A DNA stretch of 64,000 nt from Ideonella margarita (GCF_038066635.1 NZ_JBBUTI010000007.1:124001-188000), one strand, 5' to 3'. Shown: positions 34,847-44,125, counted from the stretch's first letter. The notes: generated by a model from the sequence alone, not told the origin. Numbers and translations: made by a program.

Positions 34847-36403
34847 ATGAATTTGCTGAAGGCCGCCTCGACGGTATCGCTGTGGACCCTGATGTCTCGC
34901 GTCACGGGCTTGATCCGTGACCAGCTGATTGCATCGGTCTTTGGCGCCACGGCCCTGACCGACGCATTCAACGTCGCCTTCCGCATCCCCAATCTGCTGC
35001 GCCGACTGTTCGGCGAGGGCGCGTTTTCCGCGGCGTTCGTGCCACTGCTGGCCGCCACGCGCTCAGCCGAAGGTGACACGGTCACGCGCTCATTGATTGA
35101 TGCCGTGGCCACCGTGCTTTTCTGGGCACTGCTGATGACCTGCGTGGTGGGCGTGGCCGGCGCACCGATCATCGTCTGGCTGTTTGGCGCGGGGTTGCAG
35201 GAGCTGGACCTGGCCGTTTTGATGACGCGCTGGATGTTCCCCTACATCGGCTTCATGTCGCTGGTGGCTTTGTCAGCCGGGGTGCTCAACACCTGGAAGC
35301 GGTTCGCGGTGCCGGCCTTCACGCCTGTGCTTTTGAATGTCGCGATGATCAGCTGCATGGTGCTGCTGTCGCCCTTGCTTGAGCGCTGGGGCATCGCGCC
35401 CATCCATGCCTTGTCGGCCGGCGTGCTGCTTGGCGGCGCCTTGCAACTCGGCATCCAGATTCCGGCGCTGATGCGCATTGGTTGCCTGCCGCGCATCGGG
35501 CTCGGGCCAGCGGCGCTGCTGCGCGCCTGGCGGCACCCGGGCGTGCACCGCGTGCTTCAGCAGATGGCGCCGGCCTTGCTCGGCGTGTCCGTTGCGCAGA
35601 TCTCCTTGCTGATCAACAGCCAGATCGCCTCCCACATGGGGCCGGGTGCCGTGTCCTGGTTGTTTTACGCCGACCGCCTGATGGAGTTCCCGACCGCGGT
35701 GCTGGGCGTGGCCCTGGGCGTGGTGCTGATCCCGGGTCTGTCAGCCTTGCAGGCCAAGGGCGACCATGTGGGTTACGCCGGCCATCTGGACTGGGGGCTG
35801 CGGCTGGTGGTGTTGCTGGCGCTGCCGTGCGGCGTGGCCATGCTGGTGTTTGCCAAGCCGCTGGTGGCTGTGTTGTTCCACTACGGCAAGTTCACGCCGC
35901 AAGCGGTTGAAATGACCGTGCTGGCGCTGCAAGGCTACGGTTGCGGCCTGATGGGCCTCGTCGGCGTCAAGGTGCTGGCGCCCGGGTTCTTTGCCCAGCA
36001 GGATCTGCGCACGCCCGTGCGCATCGCGGTGGTGGTGCTGATCTGCACCCAGCTGATGAACGCGATCTTCGTGCCGCTGTTTGCGCATGCGGGCCTGGCC
36101 TTGTCGATCGGCCTTGGCGCCATGATCAATGCCGGCTGGTTGTTCTTTGGGCTGCGCAAGCGTGGCCTTTATGTGCCGTCACCGGGCTGGCCGCTGTTCC
36201 TTGTGCGGGTGTGCGCGGCCACCAGCCTGGTGGGTGTGCTGCTCTGGCAAGCGGCGGTCCGTCTCGACTGGATCGCCCTGCAGGCCCACAGCGGCCAGCG
36301 CGCAGCATGGCTGGCGGCGGTCATCGTGGCCGGCGCCGTGCTGTATTTCGGCAGCCTGCGTTTGCTGGGGCTGAACCTGCGCCAGTTCGCGCGCCGCGGT
36401 TGA
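34847..36403 (+). CDS. murJ: lipid II flippase MurJ
   Basis: The 518-residue MATE-like integral membrane protein has about 14 helices and moves lipid II across the inner membrane for peptidoglycan synthesis. The start MNLLKAASTVSLWTLMSRVTGLIRD and ALTDAFNVAFRIPNLLRRLFGEGAFSAAFVP are hallmark MurJ/MviN segments carrying essential arginines. ARDQ-type and cavity residues appear intact. Its proximity to rpsT is common in betaproteobacteria. It begins a run of eight same-strand genes ending at 42187. Confidence 0.96.
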   Translation: MNLLKAASTVSLWTLMSRVTGLIRDQLIASVFGATALTDAFNVAFRIPNLLRRLFGEGAFSAAFVPLLAATRSAEGDTVTRSLIDAVATVLFWALLMTCVVGVAGAPIIVWLFGAGLQELDLAVLMTRWMFPYIGFMSLVALSAGVLNTWKRFAVPAFTPVLLNVAMISCMVLLSPLLERWGIAPIHALSAGVLLGGALQLGIQIPALMRIGCLPRIGLGPAALLRAWRHPGVHRVLQQMAPALLGVSVAQISLLINSQIASHMGPGAVSWLFYADRLMEFPTAVLGVALGVVLIPGLSALQAKGDHVGYAGHLDWGLRLVVLLALPCGVAMLVFAKPLVAVLFHYGKFTPQAVEMTVLALQGYGCGLMGLVGVKVLAPGFFAQQDLRTPVRIAVVVLICTQLMNAIFVPLFAHAGLALSIGLGAMINAGWLFFGLRKRGLYVPSPGWPLFLVRVCAATSLVGVLLWQAAVRLDWIALQAHSGQRAAWLAAVIVAGAVLYFGSLRLLGLNLRQFARRG

Positions 36404-36419
36404 GGCAGCTGGAGCAAGC

Positions 36420-37289
36420 ATGAGCGCGACCTGGCCCAGTCGTTGCCCGACGGTGCTGGAGTATTTCCAGACGCTGGTGGGCAGCGACGACGACTTTGCC
36501 CTGCTGGAGGCAGCCATTGCCCTCGGGCAGGACGCCGAGCCATCACTGGATGTTCAGGCCGAGCTGGCTCGGGTGGACCTGCTGGCAGAGCGGCTCACAC
36601 AGCGGTTGCCGGCCGATGCGTCGCCTGCCCATTGCCTTCGGCTGCTGAATGCCTACTTCTTCAAGGAGCTCGGCTTCGGTGGCAACGTGAATGACTACTA
36701 CAGCGCCGACAACAGCTACCTGCACCGTGTGCTGGAGACCCGGCGCGGCATTCCCATCTCGCTGGCGGTGCTCTACATGAGCCTGGCGGAGGCGGTGGGT
36801 TTGCAGGCGCACGGCGTTTCGTTCCCGGGCCACTTTCTCGTCAAGGTGCGTGTGCCCAACGGCGAGGTCATCGTCGATCCGTTCACCGGCCAGTCCCTGT
36901 CGCGCCAGGCGCTGGATGAACGGCTTGAGCCGTTCCGCCAGCAGCATGGCCTGGTGGGTGATTTCGACACGCCGCTGGGCTTGTTCCTGCAGGCCGCTTC
37001 GTCGCGCGACATCCTGGTACGCATGCTCCGCAACCTGCAACTGGTGCATCGGCAAACCGGCCAGCTCGACCGGCTGCTGGCCGTGCAGGAGCGGCTGGTG
37101 CGCTTGCTGCCGGAACAATGGGAAGAGCGGCGCGACCGCGCGCTGGTGCTGGCCGATCTCGGCCTGTTCGAGCGGGCCGTGGCCGACATGGGCAGCTACC
37201 TTGAAGCCCACCCTGACGCCGGCGATGCCGCCCGCATGGCTGCGCACCTGAACGATTGGCGCGCGCAGCCGGGTTCCCGACTGTATTGA
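36420..37289 (+). CDS. SirB1 family protein (transglutaminase-like with TPR)
   Basis: This 289-residue cytoplasmic protein of the SirB1/YchA family has a transglutaminase-like fold: ETRRGIPISLAVLYMSLAEAVGL, then HGVSFPGHFLVKV and VDPFTGQSLS, with TPR-like helices in the C-terminal third. The cysteine normally needed for transglutaminase catalysis is not in the expected place, so a non-enzymatic role is likely. The family's function is poorly known. A GGAG lies seven bases before the ATG. It follows murJ after 16 bp. Confidence 0.87.
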   Translation: MSATWPSRCPTVLEYFQTLVGSDDDFALLEAAIALGQDAEPSLDVQAELARVDLLAERLTQRLPADASPAHCLRLLNAYFFKELGFGGNVNDYYSADNSYLHRVLETRRGIPISLAVLYMSLAEAVGLQAHGVSFPGHFLVKVRVPNGEVIVDPFTGQSLSRQALDERLEPFRQQHGLVGDFDTPLGLFLQAASSRDILVRMLRNLQLVHRQTGQLDRLLAVQERLVRLLPEQWEERRDRALVLADLGLFERAVADMGSYLEAHPDAGDAARMAAHLNDWRAQPGSRLY

Positions 37290-37341
37290 ACTGCCTTCTA
37301 CAATCAGTCACGCCACGGTCGTGGCTTTTGTACTTTCCCGG

Positions 37342-38403
37342 ATGAACCTCACCCCTGCACAGCGACAAACCCTGAGCTGGCTGCTGATACTGGCAGCCGG
37401 GCTGGGTGTGGTCTGGCTGCTGGCGCCCGTGCTGACGCCGTTCCTGGTGGCCGCCGTGCTGGCCTATGCCTTGCACCCCGCCGTGGCGGCGCTGGTGCGC
37501 TGCCGCCTGCCGCGTACCGTGGCTGTCACCGTGGTGGTGGTCGTGGCCTTGCTGCTGGGGCTGGCCCTGCTGACCATGCTCGTGCCCATCCTGGCGAAGG
37601 AATTGCCGCAATTGCGTGAGCAGGTGCCCATGCTGGCGGACCGCCTGAACCGCCAGCTGGCGCCCTGGTTGAGCCAGTTCGGCGTGCATGTGCAGCTCGA
37701 CGTGGCTGGCATCAAGGCCATGGCCATGAAGGTGCTGGACGGCAATCTGGAAGACTGGATGGCCACGGCGCTGAGCTCTGCGCGCATCGGCGGCAGCATC
37801 GTGCTGGCGCTAGTTGGCAACCTGGTCCTAGTGCCTGTGGTGCTATTTTATCTGCTGCTGGACTGGCCCAACCTGGTGGAGCGCCTGCTGGTGCTGGTGC
37901 CGCCGCGCCTGCGCGCGCAGGTCGACGGCTTCCTGGCGGAGTGCGACGCCGTGCTGGGGCAATACCTGCGCGGCCAGTTGCTGGTGATGCTGTCGCTGGC
38001 AGCGTTCTATACGGTGGCTCTGGCCGTGGCGGGCTTCGAGCTGGCCGTGCCTGTGGGCGTGTTCACGGGCCTGGCTATCTTCATTCCTTACCTGGGTTAC
38101 GGCCTGGGCCTGGTGCTGGCGCTGCTGAGTGCGGTGCTGCAGTTCCAGGGCTGGTACGGCGTTGGCGCAGTCGCCCTCATCTACGGCGTCGGTCAGGTGC
38201 TCGAGAGCTTCCTGCTCACGCCGCGCCTGGTGGGCGAGCGCATCGGCCTTGACCCGTTGGCCGTGATCTTCGCCTTGCTGGCCTTCGGCCATCTTTTCGG
38301 ATTTGTCGGTGTGCTGATCGCGCTGCCGCTGTCGGCCGTGTTGCTGGTGGCCGGGCGGCGTGTGCGGCAAGCCTATGTGGGCAGTGAGTTGTACCGCGGA
38401 TGA
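37342..38403 (+). CDS. AI-2E family transporter (PerM-like permease)
   Basis: The 353-residue protein of the TqsA/PerM superfamily has about eight membrane helices with a conserved central loop (LPQLREQVPMLADRLN) and the typical C-terminal run FIPYLGYGLGLVLALLSAVLQF to LLTPRLVGERIGLDPLAVIFALLAFG. Members are reported to export AI-2 or act as Na+/H+ antiporters; the substrate here is unknown. ATG 37342 is preferred; a GTG at 37321 would add 7 residues. Its stop overlaps the hda start (ATGA), an arrangement in which permease and hda are common neighbours. Confidence 0.88.
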   Translation: MNLTPAQRQTLSWLLILAAGLGVVWLLAPVLTPFLVAAVLAYALHPAVAALVRCRLPRTVAVTVVVVVALLLGLALLTMLVPILAKELPQLREQVPMLADRLNRQLAPWLSQFGVHVQLDVAGIKAMAMKVLDGNLEDWMATALSSARIGGSIVLALVGNLVLVPVVLFYLLLDWPNLVERLLVLVPPRLRAQVDGFLAECDAVLGQYLRGQLLVMLSLAAFYTVALAVAGFELAVPVGVFTGLAIFIPYLGYGLGLVLALLSAVLQFQGWYGVGAVALIYGVGQVLESFLLTPRLVGERIGLDPLAVIFALLAFGHLFGFVGVLIALPLSAVLLVAGRRVRQAYVGSELYRG

Positions 38404-39074
38404 AGCAGTTGCCCTTGGCGATCGGTCTCGACACCGAGCCCGATTTTGATTCGTTCGTGACCGGTGACAACGGCTTGGCGCTGGCCGAGCTGCAAGGCCT
38501 GCGCTACCCCGGCCCGCCCATTTATCTGTACGGCCCCGCCGGTGCCGGCAAGACCCACCTGCTGCGCGCCCTGGCCGGCCAGGTGCGGCTGCAAGGCGGC
38601 CGCTGCGGCTGGTTTGATGCCGACGCGCCGCTGCCCTGGACCTTCGACGAAGGCTGGTCGCTCATCGTGATCGATGGCGCCGAGCGGCTCGACGCGGCCC
38701 GGCAGCACGCTGCCTTCACGCTGTTCGTGGAAGCCGCGACGCACCAGATCCAGATGGCGTCGGCCGGCCGGGAACCACCTGTAGCGCTGGAGGTGCGGGA
38801 AGACCTGCGTACCCGCTTCGGCTGGGGCGCGGTGCTGGGTTTGCAGGCCTTGTCGGAAACCGACACGCGCGCGGCTTTGCGCCGCGAAGGCGAGCGGCGC
38901 GGGCTGCCGCTGTCGGACGAGGTGCTGGACTATCTGCTGACGCGCTTTTCGCGCAATCTCGCTTCCCTGATGACCCTGCTGCAGCGCCTGGACAGCTTTT
39001 CGCTGGCCGAGCGGCGGCATGTCACGGTACCCTTGCTGAAAAAAATGGTGGCCGAAGAGGGCCAAGCTGCATGA
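38400..39074 (+). CDS. hda: DnaA inactivator Hda
   Basis: The 224-residue AAA+ protein resembles DnaA domain III. With the loaded sliding clamp it stimulates hydrolysis of DnaA-ATP after initiation, preventing re-initiation. The extreme N-terminus KQLPLAIGL resembles the clamp-binding motif of Hda (QLSLPL in E. coli). Walker A is GPAGAGKT (45-52), Walker B region LIVIDGAE, with an arginine-finger region DLRTRFGWG. Translation is probably coupled to the permease upstream and the HAD gene downstream, both through ATGA overlaps. Confidence 0.93.
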   Translation: MKQLPLAIGLDTEPDFDSFVTGDNGLALAELQGLRYPGPPIYLYGPAGAGKTHLLRALAGQVRLQGGRCGWFDADAPLPWTFDEGWSLIVIDGAERLDAARQHAAFTLFVEAATHQIQMASAGREPPVALEVREDLRTRFGWGAVLGLQALSETDTRAALRREGERRGLPLSDEVLDYLLTRFSRNLASLMTLLQRLDSFSLAERRHVTVPLLKKMVAEEGQAA

Positions 39075-39745
39075 AACTGGCCCTGTTTGACCTTGACGGC
39101 ACGCTGCTGCCCAACGATTCCGATCACGCGTTTGGCCAGTTCATGGTCGACATCGGCTGGGCCGACGCCGCGGTCTGGCAAGCCCGGAATGACGAGTTCT
39201 ACGCGCAATACCAGGCCGGCACGCTGGTGCTGGCCGAGTACGTGGATTTCGCCACCTCGGTCTGGCGCGGCAGGCCGGTGGCTGAAGCTGAAGCGGCCCG
39301 TGAGCGCTTCATGGCCGAGGTGATCGGCCCGGTGCTGGCGCCGCAAGCGCTGGCGCTGGTGCGCAGCCACCTCGACGCTGGTGACTGCGTGGCGGTGGTC
39401 ACGGCGACCAACGAGTTCGTGACCCGCCCGATTGCCAGCGCGTTTGGTGTGGACACCCTGCTGGCGGTGGAGTTGGAGCGTGACGATGCCGGCCGTGTGA
39501 CGGGCCGCGTGAAGGGCGTTCCGACCTTCCGCGAAGGCAAGGTCACCCGGGTGCATGCGTGGCTGGCTGAGCAGGGCCGCACGCTGTCTGATTTTGATGA
39601 CGTGCTGTTCTACAGCGATTCCCCCAACGATCTGCCGCTGCTCGAAGTGGTGCCCACGCCGGTGGCCACCAACCCGACGCCGGCCCTGGAGGCCATTGCC
39701 CGCGAACGCGGCTGGCGCATCCTCAACCTGTTTCAAAACCAATGA
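39071..39745 (+). CDS. HAD-IB family phosphatase
   Basis: The 224-residue haloacid-dehalogenase phosphatase starts with motif I FDLDGTLL (Asp7 nucleophile, Asp9). It has motif II in VVTATNEF, a lysine in FREGKV and motif III YSDSPNDLPLL. The subfamily includes SerB-like and CicA-like enzymes acting on phosphoserine or other small phosphates. In many betaproteobacteria this gene lies between hda and pcnB, as here. It overlaps both neighbours by 4 bp. Substrate unknown. Confidence 0.9.
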   Translation: MKLALFDLDGTLLPNDSDHAFGQFMVDIGWADAAVWQARNDEFYAQYQAGTLVLAEYVDFATSVWRGRPVAEAEAARERFMAEVIGPVLAPQALALVRSHLDAGDCVAVVTATNEFVTRPIASAFGVDTLLAVELERDDAGRVTGRVKGVPTFREGKVTRVHAWLAEQGRTLSDFDDVLFYSDSPNDLPLLEVVPTPVATNPTPALEAIARERGWRILNLFQNQ

Positions 39746-41334
39746 TCCGCAAATTCATCGACAAGCTGCTGGGCAAGCCGGCAGGCGCCGAGGCCGGATC
39801 GGCCAAGGCTTCGCACATTCCGCTGGGCAAGCGCGTGGAGGTGCCGGTGTCCGAACACGGCATCAACCCCGCCTTGCTTGATGACAGGGCCGTGCGCGTG
39901 GTGACCACCCTGCAGGACGCCGGCTTCACCGCCTACATCGTCGGCGGTGCCGTGCGTGACCTGCTGGTCAATCGCCGCCCGAAGGACTTCGACGTGGCCA
40001 CCGACGCCACGCCCGAGCAGGTCAAGGGCCTGTTCCGCCGCGCCTTCATCATCGGCCGCCGCTTCCGCATCGTGCACGTCATCCACGGCCGTGGCCGTGA
40101 CCATGAGGTGATCGAGGTCTCGACCTTCCGCGCCTACATGGACAACGCGGCGGCCGAGCAGGTGCAGGGCAACGAGAAGACTGCCAAGGACGCCATCGCC
40201 AACAAGAGCCATGTGGTGGATGCCAGCGGCCGCGTGCTGCGCGACAACGTCTGGGGCCCGCAGATCGAGGACGCGGCGCGCCGCGACTTCACGATCAACG
40301 CGATGTACTACGACCCGCGCACGCAGATCGTGGTCGACTATCACGGCGGCCTGAAGGACATCCGTGCGCAGACGCTGCGCATGATCGGCGACCCCGAGAC
40401 CCGTTACCGCGAAGACCCGGTGCGCATCCTGCGCGTGGTGCGCTTCGCCGCCAAGCTGGGCTTCAAGCTCGAGCCGAAGACGCAGAAGCCGATCCGTGCG
40501 ATGGCCAGTACTTTGGCCAACGTGCCGGCTTCGCGCCTGTTTGACGAAATGATCAAGCTGCTGCAGACCGGCCATGCCCTGTCGAGCCTGGCGCAGTTGA
40601 AGGCGCAGGGCCTGGACCGTGGCGTGTTCCCGATCCTGGACGCCGTGCTGTCGCAGGCGCCGGAAGGCAGCGAGCGCGAGAAGTTCCTGACTCTGGCTTT
40701 GCAGGACACCGACCGCCGGGTCGGCGAAGGCAAGCCGGTGGCGCCGAGCTTCATGCTGGCCTGCATGCTGTGGCATGAGGTGCTGACCCGCTGGGAGGCC
40801 AACCGTGCCCAGGGCGAGCCCACGATGCCAGCGCTGCAACTGGCCATCGACACGGTGTTTGATGCTCGCATCGGCGACATCTCCGGCCGCGGCAAGCTGG
40901 CGACCGACATGCGTGAGATCTGGATGATGCAGCCGCGCTTCGAGCGCCGCACCGGCAGCCAGCCTTACGGTCTGGTCGAGCAGCCGCGCTTCCGTGCCGG
41001 CTTCGACTTCCTGCGTCTGCGTGCCGACCTGGGCGAGGTGTCGCAAGACCTGGCCGAGTGGTGGGAAGACTTCTCGCTGGGCAACGAGGAAGAGCGCGAG
41101 GCCCTGATCGAGGCTGCTCGCGCCAGCGGTCGCCCGGCGTCGGGCCCGCGTCCGCGCCGCACGCCGCCGCCTCCGCGCCCGGGGACTGCCGTGGCTGCCG
41201 GGGCCGACAGCGCTTCGGATGATGGTGAAGGGGAGGGCTCGTCGTCTGCCCCGAAGAAGCGCCGTCGTCGCCGCCGCAAGCCGGGCTCCGGCGAGGGTGG
41301 TGGCGCAGCGCCGCAGGGCTCTGCCGGCGAATGA
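39742..41334 (+). CDS. pcnB: poly(A) polymerase I
   Basis: The 530-residue nucleotidyltransferase adds 3' poly(A) tails that promote RNA decay. GGAVRDLLVNRRPKDFDVATDA holds the GG and DxD catalytic motifs, and RRDFTINAMYYDP, EDPVRILRVVRFAAKLGF and RFRAGFDFLRLRADLGE follow. The C-terminal 80 residues are Pro/Arg/Gly-rich with a run of arginines (KKRRRRRRKP), longer and more basic than in E. coli, and probably bind RNA. It is coupled by ATGA to the genes before and after it. Confidence 0.95.
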   Translation: MIRKFIDKLLGKPAGAEAGSAKASHIPLGKRVEVPVSEHGINPALLDDRAVRVVTTLQDAGFTAYIVGGAVRDLLVNRRPKDFDVATDATPEQVKGLFRRAFIIGRRFRIVHVIHGRGRDHEVIEVSTFRAYMDNAAAEQVQGNEKTAKDAIANKSHVVDASGRVLRDNVWGPQIEDAARRDFTINAMYYDPRTQIVVDYHGGLKDIRAQTLRMIGDPETRYREDPVRILRVVRFAAKLGFKLEPKTQKPIRAMASTLANVPASRLFDEMIKLLQTGHALSSLAQLKAQGLDRGVFPILDAVLSQAPEGSEREKFLTLALQDTDRRVGEGKPVAPSFMLACMLWHEVLTRWEANRAQGEPTMPALQLAIDTVFDARIGDISGRGKLATDMREIWMMQPRFERRTGSQPYGLVEQPRFRAGFDFLRLRADLGEVSQDLAEWWEDFSLGNEEEREALIEAARASGRPASGPRPRRTPPPPRPGTAVAAGADSASDDGEGEGSSSAPKKRRRRRRKPGSGEGGGAAPQGSAGE

Positions 41335-41828
41335 GTGCCGTGCCAGCGCCGGTGACGGCCTGGATCGGCCTCGGCGCCAACCTGGGTGATGCCCGGGAGA
41401 CGGTGCTGGCGGCGGCTCGGGCGATCGCAGCCTGGGACGAAGGCGCAGGGATGCGCCTGTCGCCGCTCTACCGGAGTGCACCCATCGACGCCGGTGGGCC
41501 TGACTTCTTCAACGCAGTCGCGGCCATCGACACCCGTTTGTCACCCGAGGCGGTGCTGGACAAGCTGCAGGCCCTGGAGCTGGCGTTCGGCCGCGAGCGG
41601 CCCTACCGCAATGCGCCTCGCACGCTCGATCTGGATTTGCTGCTGCATGGCCAGACGCACCTCGACACCCCGCGCCTGACGCTGCCGCATCCGCGCCTGC
41701 ATCAACGAGCGTTTGTGCTGCGGCCGTTGCTGGACCTCGCGCCCGATCTGATCGTGCCCGGGCTCGGTGCTGCAGCCGATCATCTGCCTGCCGTCTCGGA
41801 TCAGGCCATTCAAGCCTGCAACAAATGA
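41331..41828 (+). CDS. folK: 2-amino-4-hydroxy-6-hydroxymethyldihydropteridine pyrophosphokinase
   Basis: The 165-residue HPPK transfers pyrophosphate from ATP to 6-hydroxymethyl-7,8-dihydropterin in folate synthesis. Diagnostic segments are IGLGANLGD, SPLYRSAPI, DFFNAVAAI, the ELAFGRERPYRNAPRTLDLDLLL core (two Asp binding Mg) and LPHPRLHQRAFVLRPL. Pairing with pcnB is common in proteobacteria. Overlaps both neighbours by 4 bp. Confidence 0.96.
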   Translation: MSAVPAPVTAWIGLGANLGDARETVLAAARAIAAWDEGAGMRLSPLYRSAPIDAGGPDFFNAVAAIDTRLSPEAVLDKLQALELAFGRERPYRNAPRTLDLDLLLHGQTHLDTPRLTLPHPRLHQRAFVLRPLLDLAPDLIVPGLGAAADHLPAVSDQAIQACNK

Positions 41829-42187
41829 GCTTCCTCGCCCAGTTGCCCTTGCCCCTGCAGACCTTTGGTCTGCTGTTGCTGTCCAACCTGTTCATGACCT
41901 TCGCCTGGTATGGCCACCTCAAGCACCAGAGCGGCAAGCTCTGGTGGGTGGCTGCGCTGACCAGCTGGGGCATCGCGCTGTTCGAGTACCTGTTGCAGGT
42001 GCCCGCCAACCGCATCGGGCATGCGGGCGGATACAGCCTGGCTCAGCTGAAGATCGCCCAGGAGGTCCTCACGCTGGCGGTGTTCGTGCCCTTCGCCGTT
42101 TTCTGGATGGGCGAGCCTCTGAAGCTGGACTATCTCTGGGCCGGGTTGTGTCTGATGGGCGCGGTGTACTTCATCTTCCGAGCCTAA
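41825..42187 (+). CDS. DMT-type small membrane protein (DUF486)
   Basis: The 120-residue protein with four membrane helices belongs to the DUF486/SMR-like group (LLLLSNLFMTFAWYGHLK, SWGIALFEYLLQVPANRIG, SLAQLKIAQEVLTLAVFVPFAVF). Its transport role is unproven. It closes the run of ATGA-overlapping genes, starting inside the folK stop. Confidence 0.87.
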   Translation: MSFLAQLPLPLQTFGLLLLSNLFMTFAWYGHLKHQSGKLWWVAALTSWGIALFEYLLQVPANRIGHAGGYSLAQLKIAQEVLTLAVFVPFAVFWMGEPLKLDYLWAGLCLMGAVYFIFRA

Positions 42188-42201
42188 CCCTGGCAGGTGC
42201 T

Positions 42202-42235
42202 GACAGCGCGCTGTCGCGGCTTCGATACAATCGAA
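42202..42235 (+). promoter_or_regulatory. paired palindromes at the DUF47-pit promoter region
   Basis: A perfect 14-bp palindrome GACAGCGCGCTGTC (42202-42215) is followed five bases later by TTCGATACAATCGAA (42221-42235), two 6-bp arms around ACA. The TACAAT at 42226-42231 inside the second could serve as a -10. No PhoB box was recognised. Confidence 0.45.
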
Positions 42236-42442
42236 ATATGACGGACTGATGACAGTTCAGTGACGTCAACCCCACAGACACATGCCTGCCGCAATCGGTT
42301 GGTTGTCAGTGGCACCTGAGCGGCCACACCGAGCGGATCTTCCCGGTGGCGTGGCCGCTTTGTGCTGCTTGGCACCGTTCGCTTGACGGCAGGACCAACG
42401 ACCACGCCCAACCAAGGGCGGTTTCCCACGAGGAGTCCCCGA

Positions 42443-43090
42443 ATGATTTTCGGCAAGCTGTTGCCCAAAGATGGCAACTTCTTCGAGCTGTTCAATGAAC
42501 ACGGCAAGTACATCGCCGAAGGCGGCCGTGCCTTCGTGCAGATGATCCAGTACTACAACACGCCGGATCTGCGCGAGAAGTACGCGCGTGAAGTCGACAA
42601 CGCCGAGCATGCGGCCGACAAGATCACCGCCGAAGTGAACCGCCTGCTGCACCGCACGTTCATCACGCCGATCGACCGCGAACAGATCCACGGCCTGATC
42701 AATGCGATGGATGACATCCTCGACCTGCTGCAGGATTCGAGCGAAGTCATGGCCCTGTACGACGTGCAGCATGTCAATGAAGACGTGGTGCGCCTCGGCG
42801 AGATCTCGGTGAAGTGCTGCGAGCGTGTGCAACACGCCGTGTCGCTGATCCCGAAGCTGAGCGATCCGGCCGTGGCTGAAGCCGCCCTGAAGACCTGCGA
42901 GGAAATCGACCGCCTGGAGTCGGATGCCGACCGCGTCATGCGCAGTGCGATGTCGCGCCTGTTCCGTGAAGAGCAGGACACCCGCGAGCTGATCAAGCTC
43001 AAGGCCATCTACGAGCACCTGGAGACGATCTCCGACCGTTGCGAAGACGTGGCCAACCTCATCGAGGGCATCGTCCTCGAGAACTCCTGA
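42443..43090 (+). CDS. DUF47 family PhoU-like accessory protein of Pit transport
   Basis: The 215-residue all-helical protein of the DUF47/PhoU-like family (MIFGKLLPKDGNFFELFNEH, AEHAADKITAEVNRLLHRTFITPIDREQIH, MDDILDLLQDS, DADRVMRSAMSRLFREE, YEHLETISDRCEDVANLIEGI). It is encoded next to Pit in many bacteria and is thought to modulate phosphate uptake. The start at 42443 is set by an AGGAG nine bases upstream. It precedes pit by 24 bp. Confidence 0.92.
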   Translation: MIFGKLLPKDGNFFELFNEHGKYIAEGGRAFVQMIQYYNTPDLREKYAREVDNAEHAADKITAEVNRLLHRTFITPIDREQIHGLINAMDDILDLLQDSSEVMALYDVQHVNEDVVRLGEISVKCCERVQHAVSLIPKLSDPAVAEAALKTCEEIDRLESDADRVMRSAMSRLFREEQDTRELIKLKAIYEHLETISDRCEDVANLIEGIVLENS

Positions 43091-43114
43091 TCCCAGCGGA
43101 AAGCGGTTTTTCTC

Positions 43115-44125
43115 ATGGAAGCCTCTTCCATCGCGTTCTGGGTCGTCGCGCTGCTGGTCGTTCTGGCCCTCGCGTTCGACTTCATGAACGGGTTTCACGA
43201 TGCTGCGAACTCGATCGCCACGGTGGTCTCCACCGGGGTGCTCAAGCCGCAGCAGGCCGTGCTGTTTGCAGCTTTCTTCAACGTCGTCGCCATCAGCATC
43301 TTTCAGCTGAAGGTGGCCAGCATGATCGGCAAGGGCATCGTCGAGCCTGGCGTGGTGGACCACCACGTCGTGTTCGGTGCGCTCATCGGCGCCATCACCT
43401 GGAACATCATCACCTGGTGGTACGGCATCCCCTCGTCGAGCTCGCACGCCCTGATCGGCGGCATCATGGGCGCGGTGATGGCCAAGGCGGGTGTCTCGAA
43501 GCTCGTCGGCGCCGGCATCCTGAAGACCATCGTCTTCATCTTCGTCTCGCCGTTCCTCGGCTTCGTGCTGGGCTCGCTGATGATGGTGCTGGTGGCCTGG
43601 GTCTTCAGGCGCACCTCGCCGATCCGCGTTGACCGCTGGTTCCGCCGTCTGCAGCTGGTGTCCGCCGGCCTGTATTCGCTGGGTCACGGCGGCAATGACG
43701 CGCAGAAGACCATCGGCATCATCTGGATGCTGCTGGTGGCTGCTGGCTACATGACGGTGGACGACAAGGCGCCGCCAAACTGGGTGATCTGGTCGTGCTA
43801 CATGGCCATTGGTGCGGGCACCATGTTCGGCGGCTGGCGCATCGTCAAGACGATGGGTCAGCGCCTGACCAAGCTGAAGCCCGTGGGCGGCTTCTGTGCC
43901 GAGACGGGCGGCGCCATCACGCTGTTCCTGGCCACGGCGCTCGGTATTCCGGTGTCCACCACCCACACCATCACCGGTGCCATCGTCGGCGTGGGTGCGG
44001 TGCGCAATGCGTCGGCTGTGCGCTGGGGCCTGGCCAGCAACATCGTCTGGGCCTGGATCTTCACCATCCCGGCCACGGCGTTTGTGGCGGGCATGTTCTA
44101 TTGGCTCAGCACGCTGCTGTTCTGA
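43115..44125 (+). CDS. pit: inorganic phosphate transporter, Pit family
   Basis: The 336-residue membrane protein has about ten helices and the duplicated PHO4 signatures DFMNGFHDAANSIATVVSTGVL near the N-terminus and SLGHGGNDAQKTIGIIWMLL in the middle. It is a low-affinity metal-phosphate symporter. It is shorter than E. coli PitA (499) and matches the compact Pit form that pairs with DUF47 proteins. A bidirectional terminator follows 33 bp past its stop. Confidence 0.94.
   Translation: MEASSIAFWVVALLVVLALAFDFMNGFHDAANSIATVVSTGVLKPQQAVLFAAFFNVVAISIFQLKVASMIGKGIVEPGVVDHHVVFGALIGAITWNIITWWYGIPSSSSHALIGGIMGAVMAKAGVSKLVGAGILKTIVFIFVSPFLGFVLGSLMMVLVAWVFRRTSPIRVDRWFRRLQLVSAGLYSLGHGGNDAQKTIGIIWMLLVAAGYMTVDDKAPPNWVIWSCYMAIGAGTMFGGWRIVKTMGQRLTKLKPVGGFCAETGGAITLFLATALGIPVSTTHTITGAIVGVGAVRNASAVRWGLASNIVWAWIFTIPATAFVAGMFYWLSTLLF

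Noticed and set aside
42266..43966. 566-codon minus-strand frame opposite DUF47-pit
   Set aside because: Antisense shadow of two conserved genes; the translation is Asp/Arg/His low-complexity.
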